Part shown: in pieces, positions 22,279-34,483 of the stretch
Layout: each line of letters begins with the position of its first letter
Numbering within the stretch: position 1 is the stretch's first letter
Notes under the pieces: model-generated
The model's database searches: none
The model's input: the letters and a program-made list of their open reading frames with translations, nothing else
Told to the model about the DNA's origin: nothing
Made by a program: the position numbers and the translations under genes
Assembly: GCA_032622095.1 (NCBI GenBank)
Contig: CP136069.1
Location: 121,946,126 to 122,010,125, forward strand
Reading direction: 5' to 3'
Length of the DNA: 64,000 nucleotides
Origin: Siphonodentalium dalli
Lineage: Eukaryota; Mollusca; Scaphopoda; Gadilida; Siphonodentaliidae

Positions 22279-23721
22279 TTACTTGTTAATTTCGGGGCTC
22301 GGTCGTATGGATTCGCAGGTAAACAAATAAGGTAATGCACACACATTTACCTTATACACACCTGTTAAAAACGGTTGCATACATCTGCTATTCAGCTCAC
22401 CTGTCTCAGGAATAAAACGTATGACCATCATAATCCCGTTATATCAGCAAAGGTGAATAATAATCCAAAGTCTGCGTTCTACCATCCCACATCCTTAGTT
22501 GTCCTAGTTTTAGAATGTTAACAATGTGGTGGTCGAAGTAATGTAACCACCAATTCACTGATAAAGGAATCAAATATCGTCTGTATTGTTATTCGACCAT
22601 GTCGGTGTCGTGCGCTATTCCTAATGTAAACATTTAATCGGACGACAATGGCTTTATGCAGTGGTACTGCTATAATATGAAGGTATACGGCGTACTTTTG
22701 TACTCCAATTCCGAGTCTCAGTTATATATGAGGTCACAATGCTCAAGCGCTCACTGTTGCATTACAATTTGAGTTTTTAGCTCATGCCTGGCTGACTCCA
22801 TGAGTACGAGAGCAAGAGATGTGGTATGTCATCAATGGGCTATTCAAATGAGCCCTTTGTTAGTATGACAACACTGGTTTTCACTTTAGTTATCTTATTA
22901 AATCATATTAAAGTTGAAGCCAGCTACACCTTTCATTTATTAAATGCCTACTATAGGAAGGTGTATCATTATGTACGGCGAATGATTTAAACAGTAATGG
23001 GGTGCAGCCGTATGACAACGGGAGTACACTCAAGAGATATTTGAACAGTGGATCACATCAACATTGGACTAAATAGTATAGTATTTATTATTCATTTACG
23101 ATGCTCGAAGCTACAAAGTGATAGAGGGTTTTCGATAAATCGCTATTTAGTGTTAAAAAAAAAAAAAAAAATAATGGATATGGGATCGGTGGACTAATGC
23201 CAAAACAAAATACTTCTCTGTTTGCGATAACATTGGGGTAATATTCCATTTTTTTTTTTGCAATTTCAGCTGTAAGCGATATAGTGTAGTCACGATCCCA
23301 TGGAACATGGTAGATCCATGTGTAATGAAAATGGGCCATTCATTGAATAAAAACATGTTGTCCCTTGAATTCATTTACTCTGTAGTAAGATATCTACCAA
23401 CGTTGAGCTTAATATTTGTGGTTGCGGAAAACGATAAATATTCACATTGACACTCTTAACATGTAATTAAAGACTAACCTTCTGGAGAAAATCGAAAACA
23501 AAATTGAGGCAGGCAAGAAAATCTCAGCCAGCCAGGGTATCGGAAACAAAGATGTTTTTTTTTTGCCTAAAAATTAAAGATAACATTGCCTCCAACTATA
23601 CTTCATATTTCATAAATACACGATAAAAATCACCAAGTTGGAATATTTATAATGTATTTCATAAAATGTTATTAAAATGCACAAATCAAAAATAACATAA
23701 GATAAGCATCGGAGATCCTGT
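22279..23721. other. No gene seen
   Basis: AT-rich unique-looking sequence with two poly(A/T) runs (about 23,154 and 23,250). Overlapping 70-85 codon ORFs at 23.1-23.4 kb are low-complexity artefacts. Confidence 0.5.
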
Positions 23722-24247
23722 GGTCGAGTTGTATCTTAAGAAAAGCTCTCTATACTTTAATAGTACCCATGAATCAAATTAATAATCATAATTCATAATC
23801 GGATTACGTTTGTTACAGTTATCACACTGCGTGAGTAGCGAAATAAGACATTCAGTAAACAATAATACAGGAGGCATAAGTTCTGAACAAAATTCGGGCA
23901 GGACTGGTTTCGAACTCATCCAAGAGATTCATGAGTAGAAGCCGTGATCGAAATTTGGTCAAAATCGGGTCACGTTTGCTAGAGCTATCGCGTTTACGTC
24001 GTGAAAAAATACACCTGGTAAATAATCAAGGAGGCACAACTCTTGAAAAAATATTCCGACAGGACTGGTCTTCGAACTCATCAAAGTGATTCATGCGTAG
24101 AAGCCACACAGTTGGTAAAAAATTATGTGACGGTTGTTTAGAGTTATATATATCGCGCGTATGTAAGGATACGGACGGGAAGACGGACGGATGCCCGTCA
24201 TCATCATTCACCAGACCATAGGTCGAGTTTGTCACGCAACTCGACCA
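23722..24247. mobile_element. Small TIR element with two ~161-bp units
   Basis: GGTCGAGTTG at the left and CAACTCGACC at the right bound a stretch with two tandem units. CAGGACTGGTTTCGAACTC recurs 161 bases apart (23,899 and 24,060), and a GGACGGGAAGACGGACGG tract follows. Same organisation as the 21.2-kb pearl-like element but unrelated core sequence. TIR only about 10 bases; no clear target duplication. Confidence 0.5.
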
Positions 24248-25411
24248 AAAATGACTGTGTGCCTCCTTGCTCATTACGAGGTATTTGCTTTCAGTTGTTC
24301 GAAAACATATGGCCATCCCATATGAACAGTAGACGTGTTCATACAAACGTTTTCTGCAAGTTGCCTCCGTTCTTTGATGAAATGGGGTACATGTAGTTGC
24401 AAATATGCATGCATGGGCAAATAGAGCCTAATTTGAAAATGTCTCTACAGATTAAAATGTATCACTGTGCATGGTGTGGTATATTATTTTGTGGGTTAAT
24501 TTCTGTCGGATAGCAGTTGATCATATCTGTGAAAATCACATGGGCAGAAATAGTCGCATAAGGAAATATGGAGAGGTTTTTTATTATTATTTTATCGATG
24601 ACCTTGACCTTTTTATGATGACATTGACCTTTGTGTGGGTTCGTCATGCACCCATTTTGTGGGTCATTGATAGCAGACTGCATTTGTGTGAACAAATTTG
24701 ACCCTAACCGGGCTGGTGCTGTCGGACACCAGCTTTCCCCATGCTCCTCTTCAAAAAACTTCCGTTGCCATGGAAATACGAATTTCGAGCTAATTGCATA
24801 CACATCCACACTGTATTTCAAAATTGAACTCTCGAAATTAATAAACGTTCATCTCTCGAGCCAATGTCTCCCGTCGATTTATTCGCACACAACAAAGACA
24901 TATAAATGTACAAATAAATTACACTATATCTGTTTAATTTCATTACATGAGATGCATCTGTTAAAGAGCATACCACATAAGCGAATTTATCGTGAAAATA
25001 AATCAACACCCCTCCATCACCACCCTCCACCCACGACACCCACCCATCCCACACGTTCTTCGTGTCTCGGATTCAGATGTCATGTTAAAAATACAATGAA
25101 TAGTGTGTCTGTCTATTTTATCCGTGATTGTATGTTTTTGTGCGTATTTGAAAGTTAATATGTACATGTTATTTTTTAAAACAGCTTTCATCTCGATACA
25201 AAACAGCGGTAGATAATATAATACCTTTACAATAACATAATAGTAGTAACTTGTGAATATCAACAAACATCGAAGCTGAGATTGTGATATAGTAGTTATT
25301 GGTTTACTAGTTCAGATAGATTTACTTTGGTACATTGTATGAACACTTCTTAAATCAGCTGGATTTGTTTCCATAATTAATTTACAGAAAATAAACAATT
25401 GCACATGTTAA
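24248..25411. other. No gene recognised
   Basis: Contains a 175-codon plus ORF (24,631-25,158) opposite three minus ORFs; none shows a domain. A GACCTTGACC / GACATTGACC repeat at 24,590-24,640 and a CACCC-rich run near 25,010 suggest non-coding sequence. Confidence 0.4.
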
Positions 25412-25905
25412 AGGTACGGTTGGCCTTGGCGGTGGGTATCCTGTGAAAATATTTCCACCCATCAAAAACCGCCACAAACAGATAGAACATCAAAATTTAG
25501 ACAGACTTTGTCCGTATACAAATAAGAAATATCGCATAAACAGTATGTTATTGTCATTTGTTTGACCATTGTTATGTAAATAAAAGCATAAAAAGTTACT
25601 TTTCTGGTGTTTGTTTATATTATGATGGTAAACATAAAGAGCGTTCTTTGTTGCTGAATTCCTGATATGGAAGTAATAAAGAGCGTTTATATCATTTGTG
25701 TGTGATTAGCCAGTGACACTGTGTTGTCTTCTGTAACATAATCAGGCTCTTGCTTATGTAAAATATAGTAAGTCTTTATGATAGCATGCTGTTTACGCGA
25801 TGGTAATGGTATATATGAACGAAACTGTATGCGTTTTAATGTTTGTCTGTTTGTGGTGTTTGGAACAAATATGAATATTTTCGACAACTAAGGCCAACCG
25901 TGCCT
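25412..25905. mobile_element. TTAA-flanked element, copy 1 (494 bp)
   Basis: Ends AGGTACGGTTGGCCTT / AAGGCCAACCGTGCCT match at 15 of 16 positions, and both are directly flanked by TTAA, the target of piggyBac and Kolobok types. The inside is AT-rich, with AAAGAGCGTT occurring twice. A second copy at 33,539-34,479 is colinear but interrupted. No transposase encoded, so it is non-autonomous. Confidence 0.85.
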
Positions 25906-25944
25906 TTAACCCTTTCTTTAGTAACTACTCATTATAGTTATACT

Positions 25945-26044
25945 TAAAGGTGGATTATCTCTTTGTAGACATGTATTATATAGTTACCGGGGTATAAAGG
26001 TGGATTATCTCTTTGTAGACATGTATTATATAGTTACCGGGGTA
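25945..26044. repeat. 50-bp perfect tandem duplication
   Basis: Two identical adjacent 50-base units beginning TAAAGGTGGATTATCTC. It lies just outside the TTAA element. Confidence 0.9.
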
Positions 26045-26499
26045 TAAAATATTAGATCTGAATCGAAGACTCCTGTCCAGAAATGCTTCTATCGATTAAT
26101 ATTCATTTTATTTCGAATAGTTTCTGGTCTAAAAAGGTGTGGTTGTTTAGCTAACGAACAATAGTGGTTACTGTTAACAGAGACCAGACATTTTAGTGTG
26201 TAATTTTGTCACAAATAAACGTTAATTAGACTCATTATCGCTTATAACTATGGAATAAAACAATACAACCAATCAATCTGGGACATTTGACGTTCGGTAC
26301 TTAGCCATAGGAACAGCCTAATGCTCTCTATCGCTATATGGTATCACCCGAATGGTATGTTCTAATAGACAAATAAAGTGTCCCAATAAAATATTCGAAA
26401 TAAAATCAATATTAATTTATAGAAGCCTTTCCGGACAGGGGTCTTCAGTTCATATTTATTATTTTATACCCACGCAACTATTTCAAATTTGTTATTTAA

Positions 26500-26706
26500 C
26501 CCTTTCAGTGTCAAGTCCGATTTTTGTATCAACCCATATTTCCTTGATCATTTTTCACATTTATTTACTATAATAATGTGATACATTGATGGAAAGAGCT
26601 CTTACGGCTCTTTCCATCAATGTATCGCATTATTATAATCAATAAATTTTAAAAATGATCAAGGAAATATGGGTTGATACAAAAATCGGACTTGGCACTG
26701 AAAGGG
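26500..26706. mobile_element. piggyBac-like fold-back MITE (207 bp)
   Basis: Flanked by TTAA on both sides, with ends CCCTTTCAGTGTCAAGTCCG / CGGACTTGGCACTGAAAGGG. The arms extend about 95 bases to a small GAGCTCTTACGGCTC loop, so the whole element is a hairpin. TTAA followed by CCC fits piggyBac-type termini. Non-coding. Confidence 0.88.
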
Positions 26707-27457
26707 TTAAAGAGATAACCCATCTTTAAGTAAATGTTCAATAACATGTTCAACATGTCGTCTGTTGAACTTATTATCTGTATAATTTCCCACAAACGAA
26801 TACGAATCCTTCTGCACTTGTGTTATCTGTCGTCTACTTATATCTCCTGAACACCCCACCCAGATGAATAATAGACCACACCAGCGTTCACTTTTGTGGC
26901 TAGTTGGATTAGAAAGGGTAAATCAACAGCTATCAAGTTCGAATGAATTTATTTGTTTGAAGATGTCCTCCGTCTGTGCATGGGAGGTGTATTCTTTCAA
27001 ACTACAGAATTGTATAATTATTTACAACATCTTGGCTTCAAAAACAATGACAAAACAGCACTGTAGAATCTAAATATTGATCATGATGTGTACCTAATGT
27101 AATTTCTTATTTGGTTCACTTAGAATCTTTAGATAGGTCTGTCGAAATTTTATTTTTCTATTCGGACATGATAATGCAATATTGAATCGTAACTGATTAT
27201 TGTTTCCATTGTATTTTATTTATGTATACTTGTAATTACAGTAAGTTCCAATATTCGGAACAAACCCTGGAAAGTTCCAATTTGTATATAGTGTATATAC
27301 GATTATGTACCATTATAATGGATGAGAATAATAAAGCATTACTTAGTTTTAAAAAAAGTAACTTAAACCAAAATATGACATGTATGAAAACAGTGCACAC
27401 ATGTGTCGAACTATCTATTTATTTTATTTAATTGTTGGTGTTTATCGTTACTTTCAG
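26707..27457. other. No gene seen
   Basis: AT-rich sequence with short ORFs only. No repeat boundary recognised. Confidence 0.45.
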
Positions 27458-27799
27458 CAGCCATGGCTATATTACGACGTTTCCAGTTTTATTGGTGGAG
27501 GGAAAAGTCCGTGCACTAAGATAAATCTAGCAGTGATTTCATTGGCTGGAAGAATGACCCGTTGTGTCCGGCGAAACCACGGACCATCGGCGAGTAACTT
27601 AGATGGAGTTCCCTTAGATATGGGATACATGTCAGCGATGACACCATCGAGAATTGAACCCATATCGCCAGCGCTGGACAGCGAGTCGGTCTGGAACAGA
27701 GCACATTGTCGACTGAGACACCGATCCCCTCCCCGTGTCGAACTATCAGTCGTCCGCGGTAACGTTATTGAAGTCAATAGAGGTTACGATAGAGTGTAA
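27458..27799 (+). CDS. Candidate exon, unknown protein
   Basis: Open for 114 codons from a good acceptor (TTATCGTTACTTTCAG) to a TAA. The block is locally GC-richer than its surroundings. The plus frame reads SNLDGVPLDMGYMSAMTPS and later SPPRVELSVVRGNVIEVN near its end. The minus strand is open over the same block (27,472-27,777) for 101 codons. I recognise neither product. GC content and open frames suggest a real or recently decayed exon, but strand is unsettled. A Kozak-like CAGCCATGG just after the acceptor is in another frame and closes after 16 codons. Confidence 0.28.
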   Translation, partial: QPWLYYDVSSFIGGGKSPCTKINLAVISLAGRMTRCVRRNHGPSASNLDGVPLDMGYMSAMTPSRIEPISPALDSESVWNRAHCRLRHRSPPRVELSVVRGNVIEVNRGYDRV

Positions 27800-30700
27800 C
27801 TGAAAACTGAATGGATGACAACATATTAAAGAGTCCGGAATGCGTCATAGGTTCAATATCATGGTAAATAATTAATAATACAACTTGCTTGTATCCGCGA
27901 ACGATGCACAAGCAGCCGGACCAGGTATTTCCATGGTTACGCGATCATAGGAAAAGAACCATCACGAAAATCTATGAGATATCGTGTTCTACAATGTAAG
28001 TCGACAAGAATACGGATCTATCCGTATTTTGTGTATATATTCGTATTACATACTGACCTAGAATTGCATTATAGAATATAGATTTAGCTCCGTATTGTTA
28101 ACGGATATGAGATATGTAATAAATTTTTTTTTTAAATAAATAAATTAAAAAAAAACATAAAAACCCCCCACTCATAGCACACTCTTTACAAATATTCATA
28201 TCTGTTTTCCTGCTTAAATACACAAATTGTATCCTGTCATCTTGTTATGTCATAAATGTTATGTTACACTTGTGTCACAATCCCCATGTATATAATTGAT
28301 ATACAATAAAAATATGTTTAAATCAAAAATGTAATAAATGAAACAGTGTATAACGTCATTTCAATTCAGATATTACCTTGAACGAATAAAGCTAACACAG
28401 GTATTTCCCTTCTATAACGACAAAACATAGAGATAAACTAACGAATTTGTGAACCAGATCAGTACTGCCGATAACCTATATATATAATATATTACCTCGG
28501 AGGGCTCTCATGCACGAAAAATGGAAATCAAATGCAAATGTCCTCCCATAAAACGCGCATCGATAGGTGAACGTTTCCGTGCTTACAATTATAAATTCTA
28601 ATCTGTAGCATATGTTGAATTAACCCGACTCAAACACATCTGGTCCGCACCACTTGACACTGCGGGAGAATGTCTTATAGATATGTGTATAACATACATA
28701 TGCAAGTTGGTTTAACAGCTGTCCGATGGTACTTTACATCAAACGAGTCACTTCGGAGACGGATCGGGGATCCCGAATCAGCGAAGGGCAAGACGGAGAA
28801 AGTCGGGACATGATTTTAGTCAGAGGTAACATGACTGCCGCAAATTAAATACTGTGCCACTCGAAGATCATTCTATAAGCTCTATAAGTCAAGATCTTAG
28901 AAGTTAGAATGTGCTATCAGAGTACATGAATATACTCAGGAAAATATAGTAGTTCTGGTTCTGAATATATATGATTCAGATTCCTCTTGCCATCGGACAA
29001 CTGCGGATCATGAAATAGCATGTTCTGCCTCCATACCCATGTATCCCCTTGGTGACCAGTGAACAGCATGCATACTAGGATACAGTCCCTTCAAATGCTT
29101 TCAAAAATCATTCAGACTCGACAAAGACCTCGAAAATAGCAATTCTAAAAACAAAGCGGCTACTTTTTCCTAATAGAATCGCTTTGCTGCACCAACACAT
29201 CAACATTATTGCAGGTGTCGGCCCTTAAGCATGATTGTGTATGGAATCGGATCAGGAAATGGCTTGTAACGGAACTTGTAACGCATTACAATTGCGGAAA
29301 GTGCTCGAGATACACACAGTATGCGAGATTGCGGTTTGCTATAGCCACAATGCATGTACAATTCCGATTTGGAATGCAACATTAGTGTACTCAACGTGCC
29401 AAACTCATTATGTCCAAACCTGCCAACCCATTCATATAATCGGCGGCAAACATGCGAGACAATTATGCTGGCTGACATGCGGTTACACGTTTTTGTTCTA
29501 TACAACAAATGGCGTAATTGTTCTTAAGTGTTTTAATTGTTTCGTGTGGCAGATAAATGAATGATTGCGTGGCATTCAGTCTGGTTGGACATGCACATTT
29601 AGAACAAACGCTAACTGCTTGCACAAAGTATTCCCACACAAGTAGATGGAATGCGGACAACATGCTAAAGTGGTATTTCCTGGTTGTCCGTGGTATGAAC
29701 ATGCAGCAGTATCCACCGGTATCCCCAGCAAATTGGCAGCAATGGACGTTAAAGTATGTTGAACGTGGTGACAACGGTTTAACCCACACGTAATTTAATA
29801 GAAGAAAAAGAATTCTAAGTACCTATATTATTTATGTGTGTTTCTATGTGTTTCTGCTTTAGTTGCCGGAATATTGGAACTATACCTTCTCTATTGATAT
29901 AAAATTACTATCTTATTTTATGGGGTTTCGAACCCTGATTGTTGATATTATTTTGCTACCTGCATGTGCATATAGTACCTGAGTAACCCAGAATAAGATG
30001 CTTCCACTCGTCTAATCGTTCCTTCGTCGTGTTGGATAATCCGCGTAGAAGTCATGTTGGCTCAACTTTGAATTGGAAAAACTCCTTTAGATTTGTAAAC
30101 AACACTCAAAGATGTCCATATGTGTGCCCAAGGCTAAATGTTATAGAAATGCGCTGCAACCATCTTCTCGGAGGCGGTGCCAACTCTTCACAACTCTGGT
30201 GGAATACACATTATATGTGCAACTATACTGGCCTTGAAGCGGCAAGAAGTAATCGACTCCAATCAAGAATCAAATAGCATGCTATATATATGAAGTCCTT
30301 TTAAAGATTTAACTTCAACCGAAATGCGATGAAATAATCATCAAACGCACACAAAATCGACCGTGATACTATAGTATGTGGTGTATATTCACACGATGAA
30401 GCTGTTTCCAAACTGTCGACCACAAATCGTTCATAAACTACCCTGGAGCGTGTGAAATTTATTAAATTTATCATGACAATTGTAGTAATTTGCACGATAA
30501 TAGGGTCATTTGTGGACAATTAACTGACTCCGTTATGTGGAATGGTATCGAGTACAGTATGCCGGTGGGTATACAGCTGGATGTAAAGGTTATATTAGCG
30601 AATAAATGTGACCTCACATTAAAGGAGCACCATGGGTTTAATATTGTATTCAGATCAAAATTATAAACAGATATACACCTTTAGAAAGTTTAAAAGACGC

Positions 30701-32318
30701 ATTCGTAAGTTCGGTTATCCAAGCAGTAATACTAACATATTCCATTGACATAGTCTAATCTACCTTACCCACGTTACCATTATTTAGACGTTGTGCAACT
30801 AAGCAAGTGAAAGCAACTGAAAACAAATGTTAGAAACCACACGTTTCCAAGGTCCTTATGTCCAAAGTTACACCAAACACTATGCATGTATATAGTTACT
30901 GTTGTACACCAGTATTGTTTATATCACAATCTCTATATGCTGCCAAATTATTACGAATATGCATGTAATATTTGCTTATAAAGCATCTGTCTATCTATAT
31001 ATATCTATCACACTCACTGAAGCAAGCACATTTGAAGCAATGGACTTCCATAAATCGTGGAGGTCGTGGATAAGATAATAGCAGTCTGGTTTATAGACGA
31101 GGTTGGCGCGGGTTCTAACCGTGACATGGGTAAAATCGGGACAGATAGTCAAGCTTGATCTGAGTTGAGGGACATCTCAATGTGCCATTCTGATCGATAC
31201 ATGACCATTTCGATAATAAATGAGGAATGACATCGTTTAACAGCGGTGAGACTCCCAATTCGACTGTGTTAACTTACCAAACTCATGTGAACATGTACCT
31301 TTAATTCACACGTCTGCGCATACAAACTGTAACAATCTTACGCTACATTTCTCGAGTATAACGGCGGATTGGTTTCTATTATCTTATCCACAAAGTAAAT
31401 ATTGTTATTTCTGCTGCTTTCGCAAAGAACAACAGAATTCTATAGAGCAGATAATAGGACCTGTTCTAACAAGGGCACTTCTAAGTTTGCATGAGGAAAT
31501 TGTTTCGAACAGAGTCAAATCTCCTTGTTTGTACGTCCGTAGTAATATGGCCTCAGATAACACATTTGTGCCGTGAACTTCACATAATACAACTCTGTCG
31601 AAATACTTGTATGCGTGATAGTTTTTAGAATGTTTGGACCGTTGCTCATTGTTCCTAATTTCAGTAATCTGATCGAAATATACATTTTTGACTAAGTAAA
31701 AGTTCAACTTTAAGAGATAACAATGCGTAGAAAAGATCAGAATGAAACACGTAATTTCAAACCTCCAATTTAAAAAAAACAAGGCTTTTGTAAAAGTTTA
31801 AGTCACAGATAACGTTTGGAAAAAAAACCCTACAATTATCATTATCATCATCCGGGTACACATACTTATATCTGAAATAGTTTAAACGGACTTGGCTCAT
31901 TCGAACTTCCAAATTTTGTCCACGTAATTTGGGAGGATGTATAAGATAGGTTGATAAATACACCAATATTTATATATCGGCTTCATATGAACTGAAAAAT
32001 ACTTGCCATGGCTACAGCCATTTTCCAGCTTTTTTCAATTTATCATGAAATGAAACAAACGCTCTTTATTTCTAACATATCAGGAACAGACTAACGCGGA
32101 ACGATCTTTTCTGTTCGATGCCGTGCACATGGCTGTTGTTTGTTTCAAATTATTTGGGACCCAAACACTGTGTTCAAACTTGTATTTTTTTATGAGTTCG
32201 ATACGTCTTTCTGGGAAAAACAATGCCCGTATAGAAAGGTATACAGTTCAAATATTTATTGATCTATTTTGACACAGGGAAATAAATCAAAAGCGAATAT
32301 TATTAGGTGTATGTGGCT
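27800..32318. other. No named gene; retroelement-tail and ORF debris
   Basis: At 28,240-28,330 there is a LINE-like tail ending AATAAAAATATGTTTAAATC. At 29.2-29.8 and 30.0-30.3 kb there are moderate ORFs on both strands. The plus ORF at 29,235-29,564 has several Cys, and 30,029-30,277 ends in TAG. None has a recognisable domain or a consistent exon structure. The segment at about 32,990-33,110 to the right has a relative at 52.6 kb. Confidence 0.4.
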
Positions 32319-32322
32319 TTAA

Positions 32323-32610
32323 AGGGATTCAAGGTCTTTCAAGTGGTTTCATGCGAAATGACATACATTTTTAAAAGTCTGCAAAACAACTATCATCCAA
32401 AATAGATCAATTTTATTAATAACTCCAAAAATGAGATTTCACATATTGAAACCAGCAAAATCACTAAAATAGTTTTGTGTTCATAACAATGGTTTCAACG
32501 CACATTATTTCGTTATTGGAGAGCTATTAATAATTAATATAAGAACACAGTCTATCTATTTTTCCGTATTCTTCTTGATGGTGAGGCTTTTACAGACTGT
32601 TTGGGTCCCT
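32323..32610. mobile_element. TTAA-flanked element (288 bp)
   Basis: TTAA at 32,319 and 32,611 flanks short inverted ends AAGGGA / TCCCTT. Internal motifs (TTTCAACGCACATTATTTCG, TTATTGGAGAGCTATTAAT) recur at 34.6 kb and 36.3 kb in related sequence. Non-coding. Confidence 0.55.
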
Positions 32611-33538
32611 TTAACAATGGCTGTACAAAGTATTGCAAACCGATCCCAACTTCGATTGCTTTGTCGGTCATTTTTGCAACAACGCGCGCACAGTCATTAT
32701 TGAAACATTTGAAATTTCGCATGACCTTGACTGTTTCCTACAACATTTCTACTGCCCATAGAATGGTACCGATATGTCGAAGTCCACAACAATAACGATT
32801 TGGGAAAGATAATTTAACGGCACTATGGCTCAACGACATATTGACATAGTAACATCATAGCAAAATCAGACGCAGCATATATAGCATAATAATAATACCA
32901 AAGATGACCATGCAGATGGACAGACGACTGGAGATTAAAGACGTCTGACTCTGAGTAATTGTGTTATAATATGGAGATTCAGATTGAAAACTTCTATAAC
33001 TTCGCCCGTCAGAAAACATCGTCCGAACTATATATATACGCTCAATTGCAAATATTTACCTCTTTTGTCCGGTTAGCGGAAAATTGGCAAATCGGACCAT
33101 GCATTAATCTTTAATGTGCACTGTAATATATGTACAGTATTCATGGGAGCACACTCATGCCGACTGACTATATCTGAGTAATCAGATGCAGTGTCTGCTT
33201 CAGAAACACATACCTTATTTCAGATCAATGTGTGAATTTAATTGTTATTTTATGACCATTCCCGACGGGAAAATAAAGATTAGGGTTTAAGTTCTTCGCC
33301 GCTAATGCCCGCTACAGGTGATAAACTCGGGTATATATATATATATATGTTCAGAAATCTCGATACACATGCGGGATATAGACTGTGCAGTCTTGCATTC
33401 TGACGGATGGTATGCCTATACGCGCATCTCATTTACGAGGGATTGAGATAGGTTTCTAAGATAACGATCCATATTATGAGTATATATATGGGGTACCGAA
33501 AAAACATCGAGACACTGACACTATGTTTAACACTTTAA

Positions 33539-34479
33539 AGGTGCGGTTGGCCTTGGCGGTGGGTATCATGTCAAAATATTTCCACCCGTCAAAAACCGCC
33601 ACAAACAGAAAGAACATCAAAATGTAGACAGATTTTGTCCGTATATAAATAAGAAATATCGCATAAACAGTATGTTATTCTCATATGTTTAACCATTGTT
33701 ATGTAAACAAAAGCATAAAAAGTTACTTTTCTGGTGTTTGTGTATATTATGATGGTAAACATAAATAGACAGAACACAACGCGCATCTTAATCGAGACTC
33801 TTTTATCGAACGAGTTGCGGATGGCGCAAGGATATATTTCGCGAGAGCGTAGCTCGAGCGAAATATAACTTTGCGACGTCCGCAACGTGTTCGATAAAAG
33901 ATTCGAGACTATGATGCAAGTTGTGTTCTGTATTTATTCTACACCGTTCAGTCAGATAAGTTCAATCCATGAATGTCACCTTCACTGTTACTCTGGCTAC
34001 CTTTATTGTGATTTTAAGTCTGACAAATAACCAGTAATTATGGGGGGATCACCGGAAGCGGATGATCGACGTAATGCACGTCATCTTTCTTGGCGACAAC
34101 GTCAACAAGAATAGTTCCGGCTTGTATTCCACTAGAGGTATACACTAATATGTATTCAATGGGTGGGATTCAGTTGAATACATGTGACTCACGTCAATGG
34201 GTGTGGAATAAAGAGCGTTCTTTGTTGGTGAATTCCTGATATGGAACTAATAAAGAGCGTTTATGCCATTTGTGTGTGATTAGCCAGTAGCATTGTGCTG
34301 TCCTCTGTGACCCAATCAGGCTCTTGTTTAGGTAAAATATAGTAGGTATTTATGATAACATGCTCTTTACGCGATGGTCATGGTATATATGAACGAAACT
34401 GTATGCGTTTTAATGTTTTTCTGTTTACGGTGTTTCGAACAAATATGAATATTTTCGACAATTAAGGCCTCACGTGCCT
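33539..34479. mobile_element. TTAA-flanked element, copy 2, interrupted
   Basis: Begins AGGTGCGGTTGGCCTTGGCG after TTAA and is colinear with copy 1 at 25.4 kb. At 33,766 it is broken by a 442-base insertion and then resumes with GAGCGTTCTTTG to the right end (CACGTGCCT-TTAA). A 98-codon minus ORF inside is spurious. Confidence 0.85.
33766..34207. mobile_element. Nested 442-bp insertion with hairpin head
   Basis: Comparison with copy 1 of the host element defines this insertion exactly. It is flanked by ATAAA on both sides (33,761-33,765 and 34,208-34,212). Its first ~165 bases (33,768-33,932) form a hairpin: ACAGAACACAAC / GTTGTGTTCTGT ends, CTTTTATCGAAC arms, and a TTTCGCGAGAGC / GCTCGAGCGAAA stem. 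The rest (33,940-34,207) is not inverted. It may be a MITE inside a larger element or a fold-back with a long tail. Non-coding. Confidence 0.75.
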
Positions 34480-34483
34480 TTAA

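Noticed and set aside
24631-25158. 175-codon plus ORF
   Set aside because: His/Thr/Pro low-complexity end from a CACCC run, no domain, and opposing ORFs on the other strand.
31075-31140. tRNA-like GGTTCTAACC (B-box-like) motif
   Set aside because: No matching A-box or cloverleaf could be drawn around it.
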